Below are positions 1 through 8,472 of a DNA stretch of 64,000 bases, one piece after another. Numbering within the stretch: position 1 is the first letter of the stretch; the number at the start of each line of letters is the position of its first letter. The stretch covers positions 62,001-126,000 of the forward strand of contig WQZH01000006.1 of the NCBI GenBank assembly GCA_009780825.1, given 5' to 3'. The stretch comes from Desulfobulbus sp. GTDB taxonomy: Bacteria > Desulfobacterota > Desulfobulbia > Desulfobulbales > Desulfobulbaceae. The position numbers and the translations under genes were made by a program. Under the pieces are notes generated by a model. That model did no database searches. It was not told the origin of the DNA and was given only the letters and a program-made list of their open reading frames with translations.

Positions 1-564
1 GCCTGGTTTCTCTCCCGCCGTCATCCATATTTTTTCGAAACGACGGCACCACTTAATGATGCCAACGGCGTGACCGTCGAAAAAATGGAACTCGACGAGG
101 TGGAACAGCTTGCCCCGCCGATCTGCGCCAAACATCGGTTTCTGGCGGTTAAATTCATCGTCAACCGGGCGGTCACCCATGAGCTGGTCCGACACCGCCC
201 CTGTTCGTTTCTCCAGGAAAGCCAGCGCTACTGCCGCTATTCCGCCGACAAGTTCGGCAATGAAGTCACCTTCATCAAGCCGGTCTTTTTCGAGGCAGAA
301 AGCGAAGAATTCTCTCTCTGGAAGCAATCAATGGCAGCCATGGAAGCCCAATATCTCCGGCTGCTGCAAACCTCCTCGCCGCAAGCGGCCCGGACCGTGC
401 TGCCCAATTCCTGTAAGACAGAAATCATCGTGTATACCAATCTCCTCGAATGGAAGCATATTCTCTCCCTCCGTACTTCGCCCGCTGCCGAGCCGTCGAT
501 GCGTGAGGTCATGATCCCTTTGGCCCAGGAATTGGGGCGCCGTTACCCAGCTGTGTTTTGCTGA
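1..564 (+). CDS. thyX: Flavin-dependent thymidylate synthase ThyX (5' end outside window)
   Basis: Converts dUMP to dTMP using methylene-THF and FADH2/NADPH in the cytoplasm. The reading frame is open from base 1, so the N-terminus lies outside the window. About 187 residues are seen against a usual 210-250. The family signature RHR-x7-S is present (RHRPCSFLQES, followed by QRY), and the upstream HPYFFET-type segment is also ThyX-like. A GTG at position 70 is internal and is not taken as the start. It stands alone, about 220 bp ahead of a separate promoter. Confidence 0.93.
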   Translation, partial: AWFLSRRHPYFFETTAPLNDANGVTVEKMELDEVEQLAPPICAKHRFLAVKFIVNRAVTHELVRHRPCSFLQESQRYCRYSADKFGNEVTFIKPVFFEAESEEFSLWKQSMAAMEAQYLRLLQTSSPQAARTVLPNSCKTEIIVYTNLLEWKHILSLRTSPAAEPSMREVMIPLAQELGRRYPAVFC

Positions 565-698
565 CCTGCCACTGACAGACGAAGAAACGAAAGGGGATCT
601 GCGGCCGTCACGTTGATTCTCCCGGCAACAGCCCGTGCTGTTTTGCCACCTTCTTTGCTTTCTTCCATCCTCTTCTTGTTGAACATGTTGCTTCTTTT

Positions 699-727
699 TT
701 GACCCTTCCGTTCCTTTATTATATAAT
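699..727 (+). promoter_or_regulatory. Sigma-70-type promoter upstream of the pilB-like gene
   Basis: TTGACC at 699-704 and TATAAT at 722-727 are separated by 17 bp, a near-consensus vegetative promoter. It lies about 55 bp upstream of the ATG at 785, leaving a leader of roughly 50 nt. This is the clearest promoter in the first 5 kb and probably drives the ATPase and the overlapping glycosyltransferase gene. Confidence 0.75.
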
Positions 728-784
728 AAGGGTGCTGAGAATACGTTATACTCCACTCCTATTTGCGGGGATACCAGCACAGCT

Positions 785-3031
785 ATGGCTCTTAAGTCAG
801 GACAATCCTCATCGGATGCCCAAAGAAATTTGATAAAAAAGACGGTCAAGGATCAATCGGGTGCTGGCAAGCTCAAGATCGGCGAACTGTTAAGCAAGGC
901 CGGATATATCACCCTGACCCAATTTGAAGAAGCCAAGGCAGTCCAGAAGAAGACCGGTGATCGGCTGAGCAAGATTTTGCTGGAAAGCGGCATCATCGAA
1001 CGGGATACGATCCCCAACTTCCTCAACCGCATGCACAACTACACCTTGGTTACGCTCGACCAGGAAACGCCGAGCAAAGAGGCCCTGCAGCTCATCCCCT
1101 ACGAAACCGCCAAGCAGTTCATGTGCTTTCCTCTCAGGGTCGTCGGCAACACCCTGCAGGTGACCATGGCCGAACCCACCGATGCAACGGAGGTCGAGCA
1201 ACTTCAGGATCTTGTCCAAAAGAACCTCAATGTCTGCGTCTCCATCGCCAAGGAGATCATCGACGGGTATAAAAAATATTATCACATCAATGACGAGGAA
1301 TATCAGGCCTTCTTCAATTTCGAAGTCGATACCGAAGAGATATCGGTTTCCCAGGTTGATGACTTTGGCGCCTTGGTGTCCGATGCCGCCGAGGATTTTG
1401 AATTCGAAAGCGGTGGAATCGACGAAGGCAGCTTCGAACAGTTTTCCGCTTCAGACGCGCCCATCATCAAGCTGGTGAACGGCATTCTGGTCAAGGCGGT
1501 GCAGGAGGGGGTCAGCGACGTTCATATCGAACCCTTTGAAAAAACCATGCAGGTCCGGTACCGCAAGGACGGCGCCCTGTTCAAGTCGATGAACCTGCCG
1601 CTGACCATCAAAAACGCCATGGCCGCCCGCATGAAGATCCTCGCCGGCCTCAACATCACCGAGCGGCGAGTGCCCCAAGACGGTCGCATCAAGATCCGGT
1701 TGGGTCGTAACCGGGCGGTCGATTTCCGGGTCTCCACCCTGCCGCTCCTCCACGGTGAGGGCATCGTTCTCCGTATTCTGGACAAGGATTCCCTCAATGT
1801 GGACCTGACCAAACTCGGGTTCACCCCGGATACCTTCGCTGCGCTGAGGCGATGTCTCAACCGGCCGCAGGGGCTGCTCCTGGTCACCGGACCGACCGGC
1901 TCCGGCAAGACCGTAACCCTCTACTCCGCCTTGAACTCGCTCAACAACGAGGATATCAAAATCCTGACCGCGGAAGACCCGGTGGAGTTTAACTTCAAGG
2001 GCATCAATCAGGTCAATGTCAACGCCGAGGTCGGCATGACCTTTGCCGCAGCCCTGAAGGCCTTTCTCCGCCAAGATCCGGACATTATCATGGTCGGCGA
2101 GATCCGCGACATTGAAACGGCTGAAATTGCGATGAAAGCGGCTATGACCGGTCATTTGGTGTTCTCCACTCTGCACACCAACGACTCGCCGGCCACGGTC
2201 AGCCGTATGGTGGATATCGGCATCGCGCCCTATATCCTGGCCTCCTCGCTCACCATGGTGCTTGCCCAACGCCTGGGACGGAAGCTCTGCCAGAAATGCA
2301 AGGTTCCGGCCGAATATGACCGGATGACGCTCCTCAACGCCGGATTCAAAGAGAGTGAACTGAGCGAACTCAAACTGTTCAAGGCCAAAGGGTGTTCGGA
2401 ATGCAACGGCCGCGGCTACAAAGGCCGCGTCGGTTTCTTCGAACTCCTGGAGGTGACGGAACCTGTAGCCCAGGCCATTCAAGCCGAGGTATCCGAAGAG
2501 CAACTCCGTAAGGTGGCCATTCAGGAAGGCATGTACACCCTCCGTGAAGCCGGCCTGCAGAAAGCCCGCGAAGGTGTCACCAGTCTGGAAGAAGTCTTGA
2601 AAAGGACGGTGGCTCACGAAGACAGCCTGCCCGCTTATCTGGTCAATCCAGATGTCGAGGAATACGAAGACGGCGATGTGGTGATTCAGGAAGGCAACAA
2701 GGATAGAGACTTTTTCAAGTTGATCAGGGGCAAGGTCGCGGTGCTCCGCTCCGGCAAGAAGATCGCGGAGATCACCGAACCGGGCGAATATTTCGGCGAA
2801 ATGGCCGCCATTCTGGAAGAGCCGCGCTCCGCTTCCATCATTTCGATGGGGCGGTGCACCATCAAACGCTTCCCGGGTGACAAGCTGTCCGAACTAATCG
2901 AAAAGTACCCGGATGTCTCCAGGCATCTGTTCCGGACCCTGGTGGAACGACTCCACAAGACCGACCGTATCGTGGTCCAGCTCGCCAGCGCCACCAAGCT
3001 CCGCCCGCCTCAGGTAATACGTCAAGCATGA
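785..3031 (+). CDS. PilB/GspE-type secretion ATPase with C-terminal cyclic-nucleotide-binding domain
   Basis: Predicted hexameric ATPase of the type IV pilus/type II secretion family acting at the inner-membrane face. Residues about 30-95 hold two MshEN-like repeats (GELLSKAGYITL and KILLESGIIERD). The ATPase core has Walker A GPTGSGKT near residue 369, DPDIIMVGEIRD near 431, and a CQKC...CSEC zinc site near 501-540. After the family's usual end, about 120 residues form a CRP-like domain with the phosphate-binding cassette GEYFGEM...PRSAS intact. At 748 aa it is well beyond the usual 550-600. The start has no strong ribosome site. The stop overlaps the next gene (ATGA). No pilin or secretin gene is nearby, so whether it serves pili or T2SS is open. 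Confidence 0.9.
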   Translation: MALKSGQSSSDAQRNLIKKTVKDQSGAGKLKIGELLSKAGYITLTQFEEAKAVQKKTGDRLSKILLESGIIERDTIPNFLNRMHNYTLVTLDQETPSKEALQLIPYETAKQFMCFPLRVVGNTLQVTMAEPTDATEVEQLQDLVQKNLNVCVSIAKEIIDGYKKYYHINDEEYQAFFNFEVDTEEISVSQVDDFGALVSDAAEDFEFESGGIDEGSFEQFSASDAPIIKLVNGILVKAVQEGVSDVHIEPFEKTMQVRYRKDGALFKSMNLPLTIKNAMAARMKILAGLNITERRVPQDGRIKIRLGRNRAVDFRVSTLPLLHGEGIVLRILDKDSLNVDLTKLGFTPDTFAALRRCLNRPQGLLLVTGPTGSGKTVTLYSALNSLNNEDIKILTAEDPVEFNFKGINQVNVNAEVGMTFAAALKAFLRQDPDIIMVGEIRDIETAEIAMKAAMTGHLVFSTLHTNDSPATVSRMVDIGIAPYILASSLTMVLAQRLGRKLCQKCKVPAEYDRMTLLNAGFKESELSELKLFKAKGCSECNGRGYKGRVGFFELLEVTEPVAQAIQAEVSEEQLRKVAIQEGMYTLREAGLQKAREGVTSLEEVLKRTVAHEDSLPAYLVNPDVEEYEDGDVVIQEGNKDRDFFKLIRGKVAVLRSGKKIAEITEPGEYFGEMAAILEEPRSASIISMGRCTIKRFPGDKLSELIEKYPDVSRHLFRTLVERLHKTDRIVVQLASATKLRPPQVIRQA

Positions 3032-3831
3032 CCAAGGTTTCCGTCTATATCATAGCCTACAACGAGGCCGACAAGATCCAGGACGCCATTCGTTCGGTGC
3101 TCTGGGCCGATGAAATCGTGGTGGCCGACTCCCACAGTCAGGATGACACGGTTGCCCTGGCTGAAGAGCTAGGCGCCCGGGTCGTACAGATTCCCTTCCG
3201 AGGGTTCGGTGACCTGCGCAACCGGGCCATGGCTGCCTGTACCCACGACTGGATCTTTTCGCTCGATTCCGACGAACGCTGCACGCCCGAGGCGCGGGAC
3301 GAAATCCTAGCCTGCCTGCGAACCCCCCAGGCCGATGCCTATTATGTCCCCCGAAGGAATTTCTTCATGGGCCGCTGGATCCGTCACTCCGGGTACTATC
3401 CCGATTACCGTCAGCCCCAGCTTTTCAAAAAAGGTTCTCTGGTCTTCAAGGAGGACGACCCGGTCCATGAAGAGTTCACCGTGGTCTCCAACCGGCCGGC
3501 AGGCTATTTGCGCAACGCGATCTGGCAGTTTCCTTTCAAACGGCTGGGCGAGTTGATGCACAAGGCCAACAAATATTCCACCCTCGGCGCCGACAAACTG
3601 GCCCTGCCGGGCCGCCGCAACTGCTCGCTGTGGACCGCCTTGGGCCACGGCATCTGGTCGTTCTGCCACATGTATTTTCTCAAACGAGGTGTACTGGACG
3701 GTTGGCCGGGATTCATCATTGCCCTGTACAACTTCGAGTCCACCTTCTACAAGTACGCCAAGTTCCACGAACTGCGCTCCCAATGGAGCCCACCTCCTTC
3801 CCCGCCGCTGCCGCGTATCACCGGAGAGTGA
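3028..3831 (+). CDS. Glycosyltransferase family 2, WaaE/KdtX-like
   Basis: Cytoplasmic, membrane-associated GT-A sugar transferase, probably acting on the LPS inner core. The N-terminus has the GT2 pattern VSVYIIAYNEADKI, then ADSHSQDDT and the metal-binding SLDSDER around residue 80. The C-terminal half (YYPDYRQPQLFKK, HEEF, FKR) follows the WaaE family of lipopolysaccharide beta-glucosyltransferases, and 267 aa fits. The ATG overlaps the stop of the preceding ATPase by 4 bp, so the two are translationally coupled. The 3' end overlaps the convergent GT9 gene by 14 bp. The sugar is not predictable. Confidence 0.85.
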   Translation: MTKVSVYIIAYNEADKIQDAIRSVLWADEIVVADSHSQDDTVALAEELGARVVQIPFRGFGDLRNRAMAACTHDWIFSLDSDERCTPEARDEILACLRTPQADAYYVPRRNFFMGRWIRHSGYYPDYRQPQLFKKGSLVFKEDDPVHEEFTVVSNRPAGYLRNAIWQFPFKRLGELMHKANKYSTLGADKLALPGRRNCSLWTALGHGIWSFCHMYFLKRGVLDGWPGFIIALYNFESTFYKYAKFHELRSQWSPPPSPPLPRITGE

Positions 3832-4900
3832 CAGGTTCCCCGATCAAGGCCGTGATCCGATCGTAGACCATGTCGGTGGTGATCCCTTCCATGCATCGCT
3901 GATGGCTACAGTCTCTTTTCCGGCAGCAAAGACAATCCAGCCCATCTGCCCGGACCACGGCATGGCGCACCCCATACGGCCTTACCCGCTCGGGATGGGT
4001 AGGGCCGAACAGGGCAACCACCGGCGTACCCACCATGGCGGCGATATGCATTGGGCCTGTATCGACCCCGACATACGCCGCCGCTTTTTTCATCAGGGCG
4101 ATTGAGGCGGGCAAATTCAGGCGGCCAGCGGCGATGCACGCCTCGTGGGTCATGGTGTCCACGATGGATTGGATATGGGCGAGATCGCCGGGCCCACCGC
4201 CAAAGACGGTTCGCACCCCCTCCGCCTCCAACCGATCGCAGAGCGAACTCCAGCGCGCCGCGATCCAAAATTTGGACTGCCATCGCGCGGTCGGATTGAT
4301 GTAGAGGAAGCGCTGTCCCGGTTTGACCCCGGACGCGCCAAGGAACTCCGCAGCCTGCTGTTCGTCGGTTTGGCTGGTGGACAGGTAAAAATCCTCCTTT
4401 TGAGGCATGCACCCCAAAAAGGAACAAAACAGCAGATTTTTCTCCACCGCATGCATCGACTGGGATGCCACTTCAAGTATGCGGTGCTGAAACAGGGTGT
4501 TCAATTCCCTGGCATCGCTGAACCCGACCCGCAGGCCGCCAGGATTCATCAGGGCGAACAGGCCGCTCCGGAACGAGGCATGAAGGTCGAGAATCACATC
4601 GTAGGGCTGAAGACGGAAATCGCTTCGCAACTGCCTCAAAGCGCCGATAGTGGCTGACAAGGCGTGGAAATAGACCAACCATCTAGCGCCCGGTTCGCTG
4701 GTCGACGGAATATGAATGGGGTGGATGCGCTCAATTGACCTGTCGCGCTCCAAGATCGTTTCCAGACCGCGCTCGACGATCCATCCGACATGACACCTGG
4801 GAAAGCATCGTTTCAGGGCGTGCGCCACCGGAAGGGTGTGCACGATATCACCCAGAGAGCTTTGCTTGATGAACAGGATGTGTTTGTCGTTTAAATCCAT
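3818..4900 (-). CDS. Glycosyltransferase family 9 (LPS heptosyltransferase-like)
   Basis: Likely transfers ADP-heptose to the LPS inner core at the cytoplasmic face. It begins ILFIKQSSLGDIVHTLPV, the typical GT9 N-terminus. It has YINPTARWQSKFW midway and GVDTGPMHIAAMVGTPVVALFGPTHP near the C-terminus, the donor-binding GT-B half. The preferred start is the ATG at 4900 (360 aa), which places this N-terminus at residue 8. An in-frame start at 4972 adds 24 residues unlike the family. It is convergent with the upstream GT2 gene. WaaC and WaaF subtypes cannot be told apart here. Confidence 0.85.
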   Translation of the reverse strand: MDLNDKHILFIKQSSLGDIVHTLPVAHALKRCFPRCHVGWIVERGLETILERDRSIERIHPIHIPSTSEPGARWLVYFHALSATIGALRQLRSDFRLQPYDVILDLHASFRSGLFALMNPGGLRVGFSDARELNTLFQHRILEVASQSMHAVEKNLLFCSFLGCMPQKEDFYLSTSQTDEQQAAEFLGASGVKPGQRFLYINPTARWQSKFWIAARWSSLCDRLEAEGVRTVFGGGPGDLAHIQSIVDTMTHEACIAAGRLNLPASIALMKKAAAYVGVDTGPMHIAAMVGTPVVALFGPTHPERVRPYGVRHAVVRADGLDCLCCRKRDCSHQRCMEGITTDMVYDRITALIGEPVTLR

Positions 4901-5364
4901 TTCCACTACAAGAGCCCGGTATATTTTGGGGTCACTGCGACCAGCGCAGCGGGCGGCGGCTGGACAGGCCAACCCGCTGAAATTGCATTATGACCGGCGA
5001 GTTCCCCCCTGCGGTCGATATGACAAACGATCATGGTGTTGCAGGGTGTTCACCCCGTTGCCGCTGAGCCGGGCGACGAGAACCTGTTGCCCACAGCGAG
5101 TTCTTGCCACGGCGGTAATTGTTCGCTCCGCTCACAATACCGTTCCGCTCTCTGCTCTGCACTCACGTTTAACCCTTCTTCAATACTCCCGCTAAGGACG
5201 CACTCTTCTGCCAAGTCTCACTGCTCCATATCGTACTTGATTTGAAATGGAAGAAGTTCATGATACGGTCAGGCGAGATGGCATGACGGTTTCCGCGGGC
5301 CCACTCTGGCAGAATAGGGGGGAGAACACCGGGAAGCCAGCCTGGTTTGCAGGGAGATCGGGCC
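4901..5364. other. 464-bp stretch without a recognisable gene
   Basis: Only short overlapping open frames occur on either strand, with no family signature and no ribosome site. It separates two minus-strand glycosyltransferase genes, so it must hold the promoter or leader of the GT9 gene. I see no clear -35/-10 pair, RNA structure or repeat in it. Confidence 0.5.
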
Positions 5365-6408
5365 TCAGCAAAACGTTTCTTTGATCGCCTGGATATGCTG
5401 ATCGATGGTCAACCCATGCCGACCGGCAAATCCGGCTTCAACCCGAACCCCGCGTTCGAGCTGCCTGATGGCCGCGACAAGGGTTTTGGGGTTATTGTCG
5501 CCGAGGAGTACGGCCTCCTGGCCGGTCAGCAATTCCGCGGCTCCCACGTTTTGCGTGACCATCACCGGCGTGCCGCATTGGAGCGATTCCGGAACAACCA
5601 ATCCAAATGGTTCGTAATAGGATGGCAGCACCGTACAATCGACCGCGCCATACACCGGACTAAGATCGTTCACATATCCGATATACCGGACATTGCCTGG
5701 ATGCGGCGCGGTAATCGCGCTGCCGGCAACCAACAGTTCATAGCGCATGGGGTCCAATTCGACAAAGGCTTTGCACAACTGATCCAAGCCCTTGCGCTGA
5801 TGGCCACAGGAAACAAACAGCAGGGACAGCCTGTGGTCAACGATCCCCAGGGCGGCTCGGGTGCGAGCGCGGGTCGTGCGGTCCATCGGTAGGAATCTGT
5901 CCGTATCGATGGGCGGATAGAGCACCTTGATCTTCGCCGGATCAACCTGATAGTGGGCCACAATCTGCCTGGCAATGGTGCCGGAATGGGCCATGATGTG
6001 GGGAGCCTGGCAAAACGCCTGTTGCTCGTACTTATTTTCAAACATATCATACATAGAGCGTAACAGTGCGGTCCGACGGATATGTCGGATGGTCTCCACA
6101 TGGACACCGCCGCAGACAGTCACATGCGGGCTGCTGGTCCTTGCCGTGCCGAGGGCAAGATCGTAGTCGCGCCGCAACGGCAGCTTGTTGCAGCGATGCA
6201 GAAAGCGGAATTCGCGCATTTTTCGGGGCCACGGAGGGCGAATCTGGTGCACCGAGCATCCGAGTTCCCGGGCCAAATCCCAATCCACCCGACACGCATA
6301 GACAGTGACGCTGTCACCCTGTCGCCTGAACCCCTTGATCAGAGAACACAGGTAGGCTTCCATGCCGCCGCCCCTGGTCAAATTGGTATGCGCCAAAGCT
6401 ATCCGCAT
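5365..6408 (-). CDS. Glycosyltransferase family 4 (WaaG-like)
   Basis: GT-B fold glycosyltransferase, probably for LPS core or another surface glycan. The N-terminus has RGGGMEAYLCSLIKGF, the glycine-rich acceptor-domain loop. The C-terminal half has LLFVSCGHQRKGLDQL and the EX7E motif as EPFGLVVPE. ATG 6408 is preferred because AAAGGTGA sits about 8 nt upstream; an in-frame TTG at 6414 is less likely. Length is 347 aa, normal for the family. It follows a truncated GT2 gene by 13 bp and was probably in one operon with it. Confidence 0.87.
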   Translation of the reverse strand: MRIALAHTNLTRGGGMEAYLCSLIKGFRRQGDSVTVYACRVDWDLARELGCSVHQIRPPWPRKMREFRFLHRCNKLPLRRDYDLALGTARTSSPHVTVCGGVHVETIRHIRRTALLRSMYDMFENKYEQQAFCQAPHIMAHSGTIARQIVAHYQVDPAKIKVLYPPIDTDRFLPMDRTTRARTRAALGIVDHRLSLLFVSCGHQRKGLDQLCKAFVELDPMRYELLVAGSAITAPHPGNVRYIGYVNDLSPVYGAVDCTVLPSYYEPFGLVVPESLQCGTPVMVTQNVGAAELLTGQEAVLLGDNNPKTLVAAIRQLERGVRVEAGFAGRHGLTIDQHIQAIKETFC

Positions 6409-6421
6409 GGACAATCACCTT

Positions 6422-6763
6422 TCATCGATAGCGCCGGGCGGCCACAGCGTACTTGATCCGTTTTGTGCGTTTCATCTCGTCTTCCCGGACAAATAGCGCT
6501 GCCAGCCACAGGCAGGCAATGCGCCATTGCGCCTCAATTCCGCGAATCCGCTTGATGCGCTGGATAATCTTGGGTGAATAATGTTTCGTATAAAAAAGAA
6601 GTTCGCCGCGCAATTTCTTCTCGAACACAGCTGCGTGGGGTGTGGTCCGTTCGCTTTGCCCTTCCAGATGGATGAGATGCGCTGCAGGTATAAAATATCC
6701 CAAGGGCCATCCGGCCTTGCGGTTCCTCAAGCCGAGATCGACATCCTCGCCATAGAGAAAATA
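6422..6763 (-). pseudogene. 5'-truncated glycosyltransferase family 2
   Basis: Only the last third of a GT2 (rhamnosyltransferase-like) gene survives. The conserved segment reads YFLYGEDVDLGLRNRKAGWP and then HLIHLEGQS, typical of the catalytic ED and QxxRW-like C-terminal region. In this frame, going upstream, a TAA stop follows immediately before codon YFL (about 6764-6766). The first possible start inside the remnant is a TTG at 6730. The break lies about 15 bp from a palindromic repeat (6780-6924), so truncation probably came with the acquisition of the neighbouring islet. The remaining 100-odd codons lack the nucleotide-binding half and cannot make an active enzyme. Confidence 0.8.
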
Positions 6764-6779
6764 TTAATGAGTACGTTAT

Positions 6780-6924
6780 TCACCAAGCACTGACCAGAGT
6801 TTTTTCTGTCATTTCGACGAGCACAGCGAGGAGAAATCTATAAATATCTCCGTAAGTTCTCGCGCAAGCCAAGGAGATTTCTCCCTTTGGTCGAAATGAC
6901 GAAACAAGGGCTGTTGTTCGGTGA
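6780..6924. repeat. Palindromic repeat element, copy 1
   Basis: About 145 bp bounded by TCACC and GGTGA. The inner arms are TGTCATTTCGACGAGC plus GGAGAAATCT on the left and the matching inverted AGATTTCTCC plus GGTCGAAATGAC on the right. A closely similar copy lies at 8214-8355, and the same core recurs three times in the prophage. The heptamer TTAATGA occurs on both sides (6764-6770 and 6925-6931), possibly a target duplication. It could act as a MITE or REP-like element. Confidence 0.75.
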
Positions 6925-6983
6925 TTAATGACCGTATTAATAATCCAGGTCAAATCCTGCACCTACCCCTGGCGTGTCTGCTG

Positions 6984-8147
6984 TCATACTATTGTCTTTT
7001 TCATAATGGGAAGGAAGAAAAACAAGAGGTAATACACGCCTGTCCCCTTCTTTCTAATTTTCAACAGCGGGATCACGTTGAACAACCTGACGTTGATCTT
7101 GCTGCCGTCATACTGAATTTTCAACAGCGGGATACAATGAACCAGCTTGAAATACTCAGTTCCTCCTCTTGTCACTGTCATTTCATGTATATCTGCACAT
7201 AGCTCGTCTTCATTGCCTTCTGATAAAAATCTTGCGTGCCTTTTGCTCAACACCCTGTCCAGGTCGTCTTTGTACCGACATTTGGCATACAGCCCAATCG
7301 CTCCGCGAATGACCGCCCGCTGTCCGGCAAATGACCTGCTTCGGTCATAGAGCGAATAAAGGATGTACATAAATTCTCTTTGGAAGATAAGATTGTATGT
7401 TTCCCTGTCGCCGGCAATTTTCTCGTTGATGAAATCCACCATCATGTTTCTTCCATCGACATTGGATTGCAATTTTTCTGCACTCAAGATCTTGGAATCC
7501 CCCGAATCTTCCCGACGCAGGTAATGGTAATATGTACCTTCAACCAATTCGATTGCATTGGCAAGAATCACTGCTTTCAGGAGAAAAACGACATCTGCCG
7601 TCAGGATCAGGTCAACCGGCAGTTCCAGTTTGTTTCTAGTAAGGAAATCACGCCGATAAATTGCCGTCCACCAAGCGTGCGTGAACGCAACTTTGTTTTT
7701 TCTGATGGTGGCAGCGCGCGGGCCATAGTATCTTTTCTTGCCGTCATATGTCACTTCAAGGGCGTCGCCTTTGACGATATCGGCTCCTGTCTCTTGAGCT
7801 CGGATGTACAGTTGTTCGTAAAAGTCCACATCCACGAAATCGTCATGATCAACAAACCCGATATATTCGCCCACCGCAACCGCAAGCCCTGCGTTCCTAG
7901 CGGCCGATTCTCCGCTGTTTGTTGCCAGCGCAACGGCTTTGATCCGCGGATCCTTCTTTTCATATTCCCGTATCATGTTGAGCGAGCCGTCTGTTGATTG
8001 ATCGTCAACAACGATTATCTCAATGCCTTTGATGGTCTGGTTGATCAGGGAATCCATACAGCGGACCAGCCATGGCTCTGCATTGTACACCGGCACAATG
8101 ATGGAAAGCGCTGGCGGGTTATCAGGTGTTTGATTGGTATCGGTCAT
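6984..8147 (-). CDS. Glycosyltransferase family 2 with IPLLKI-type C-terminal tail
   Basis: GT-A glycosyltransferase for surface polysaccharide. The N-terminus has LSIIVPVYNAEPWL, then DDQSTDGS and GFVDHDDFVD (here DHD in place of the usual DSD at the metal site). Length is 387 aa from ATG 8147. That ATG overlaps the stop of an upstream gene remnant (ATGA); an upstream in-frame start at 8204 lies inside the remnant and is rejected. The last 55 residues carry two IPLLKI units 20 codons apart, then a hydrophobic end (YYLLFFFLPIM). It is paralogous to the next GT2 gene at 8473-9471. Confidence 0.87.
   Translation of the reverse strand: MTDTNQTPDNPPALSIIVPVYNAEPWLVRCMDSLINQTIKGIEIIVVDDQSTDGSLNMIREYEKKDPRIKAVALATNSGESAARNAGLAVAVGEYIGFVDHDDFVDVDFYEQLYIRAQETGADIVKGDALEVTYDGKKRYYGPRAATIRKNKVAFTHAWWTAIYRRDFLTRNKLELPVDLILTADVVFLLKAVILANAIELVEGTYYHYLRREDSGDSKILSAEKLQSNVDGRNMMVDFINEKIAGDRETYNLIFQREFMYILYSLYDRSRSFAGQRAVIRGAIGLYAKCRYKDDLDRVLSKRHARFLSEGNEDELCADIHEMTVTRGGTEYFKLVHCIPLLKIQYDGSKINVRLFNVIPLLKIRKKGTGVYYLLFFFLPIMKKTIV
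7056..7133. repeat. 18-bp exact direct repeat inside the GT2 tail
   Basis: AATTTTCAACAGCGGGAT occurs at 7056-7073 and again at 7116-7133, exactly 60 bp (20 codons) apart. On the minus strand each copy encodes the IPLLKI core of the tail, so the tail looks like a small tandem duplication. Confidence 0.85.
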
Positions 8148-8197
8148 TTGTTTGTTGTCTTTTTCATGATGGGAAGGAAGAAGAACAAGCGGTAATA
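8144..8197 (-). pseudogene. 3'-end remnant of a deleted GT2-family gene
   Basis: The minus strand from 8197 reads YYRLFFFLPIMKKTTNK followed by a TGA that overlaps the ATG of the downstream GT2. At DNA level it matches the 3' end of that same downstream gene (7000-7035). The copy is cut off about 17 bp from the palindromic repeat at 8214. It is the last 17 codons of a lost paralogue, and the ATGA overlap shows the lost gene was in the operon. Confidence 0.7.
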
Positions 8198-8213
8198 TCA
8201 ACAAGTATGTTTG

Positions 8214-8355
8214 TCACCAAACATTGGTCATATCTTTTTGTGTCATTTCGATGAGCGCAGCGAAGAGAAATCTTAAAATATTTCCGTGAGTTCTCTTCAA
8301 TTCATGGAGATTTCTCCCTACGGTCTAAATGACGAAACAAGGGATGCTTCGGTGA
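8214..8355. repeat. Palindromic repeat element, copy 2
   Basis: About 142 bp, bounded by TCACC and GGTGA and collinear with copy 1 at 6780-6924, including the ATGACGAAACAAGGG segment after the right arm. It lies between two gene-end remnants (8144-8197 and 8363-8449), so gene loss occurred on both sides. Confidence 0.75.
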
Positions 8356-8362
8356 TTCAGAC

Positions 8363-8449
8363 CTACGAGTAATCACCTTTGTCCTTCTGGCTGATTTCCA
8401 GCAGTGGAGCCAAGTTGAATAACCTGACGCTGATCATACTGCCGCTCAT
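8363..8449 (-). pseudogene. Short reading frame with the islet tail motif (remnant or small peptide)
   Basis: Twenty-eight codons beginning ATG at 8449 and preceded by AAGGAAGGA. The product contains ISVRLFNLAPLLEIS, clearly related to NVRLFNVIPLLKI in the GT2 tail. It follows the stop of the GT2 gene at 8473 by about 23 bp and ends near the palindromic repeat. It is most likely the surviving tail of a deleted GT2. The good ribosome site leaves open that a tail-only peptide is made. Confidence 0.5.
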
Positions 8450-8472
8450 TTCCTTCCTTAAACATTTTCAAC

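Noticed and set aside
1451..2617. A 388-codon minus-strand open frame
   Set aside because: Antisense shadow of the PilB-like ATPase core; high GC at third positions keeps it open.
5020..5260. Short plus-strand frames between the GT9 and GT4 genes
   Set aside because: No ribosome site, no motif and no consistent coding pattern; treated as non-coding.
6780..8355. Repeats as a CRISPR array
   Set aside because: Only two dispersed copies 1.4 kb apart, 140 bp long and internally palindromic, with genes between and no cas genes.
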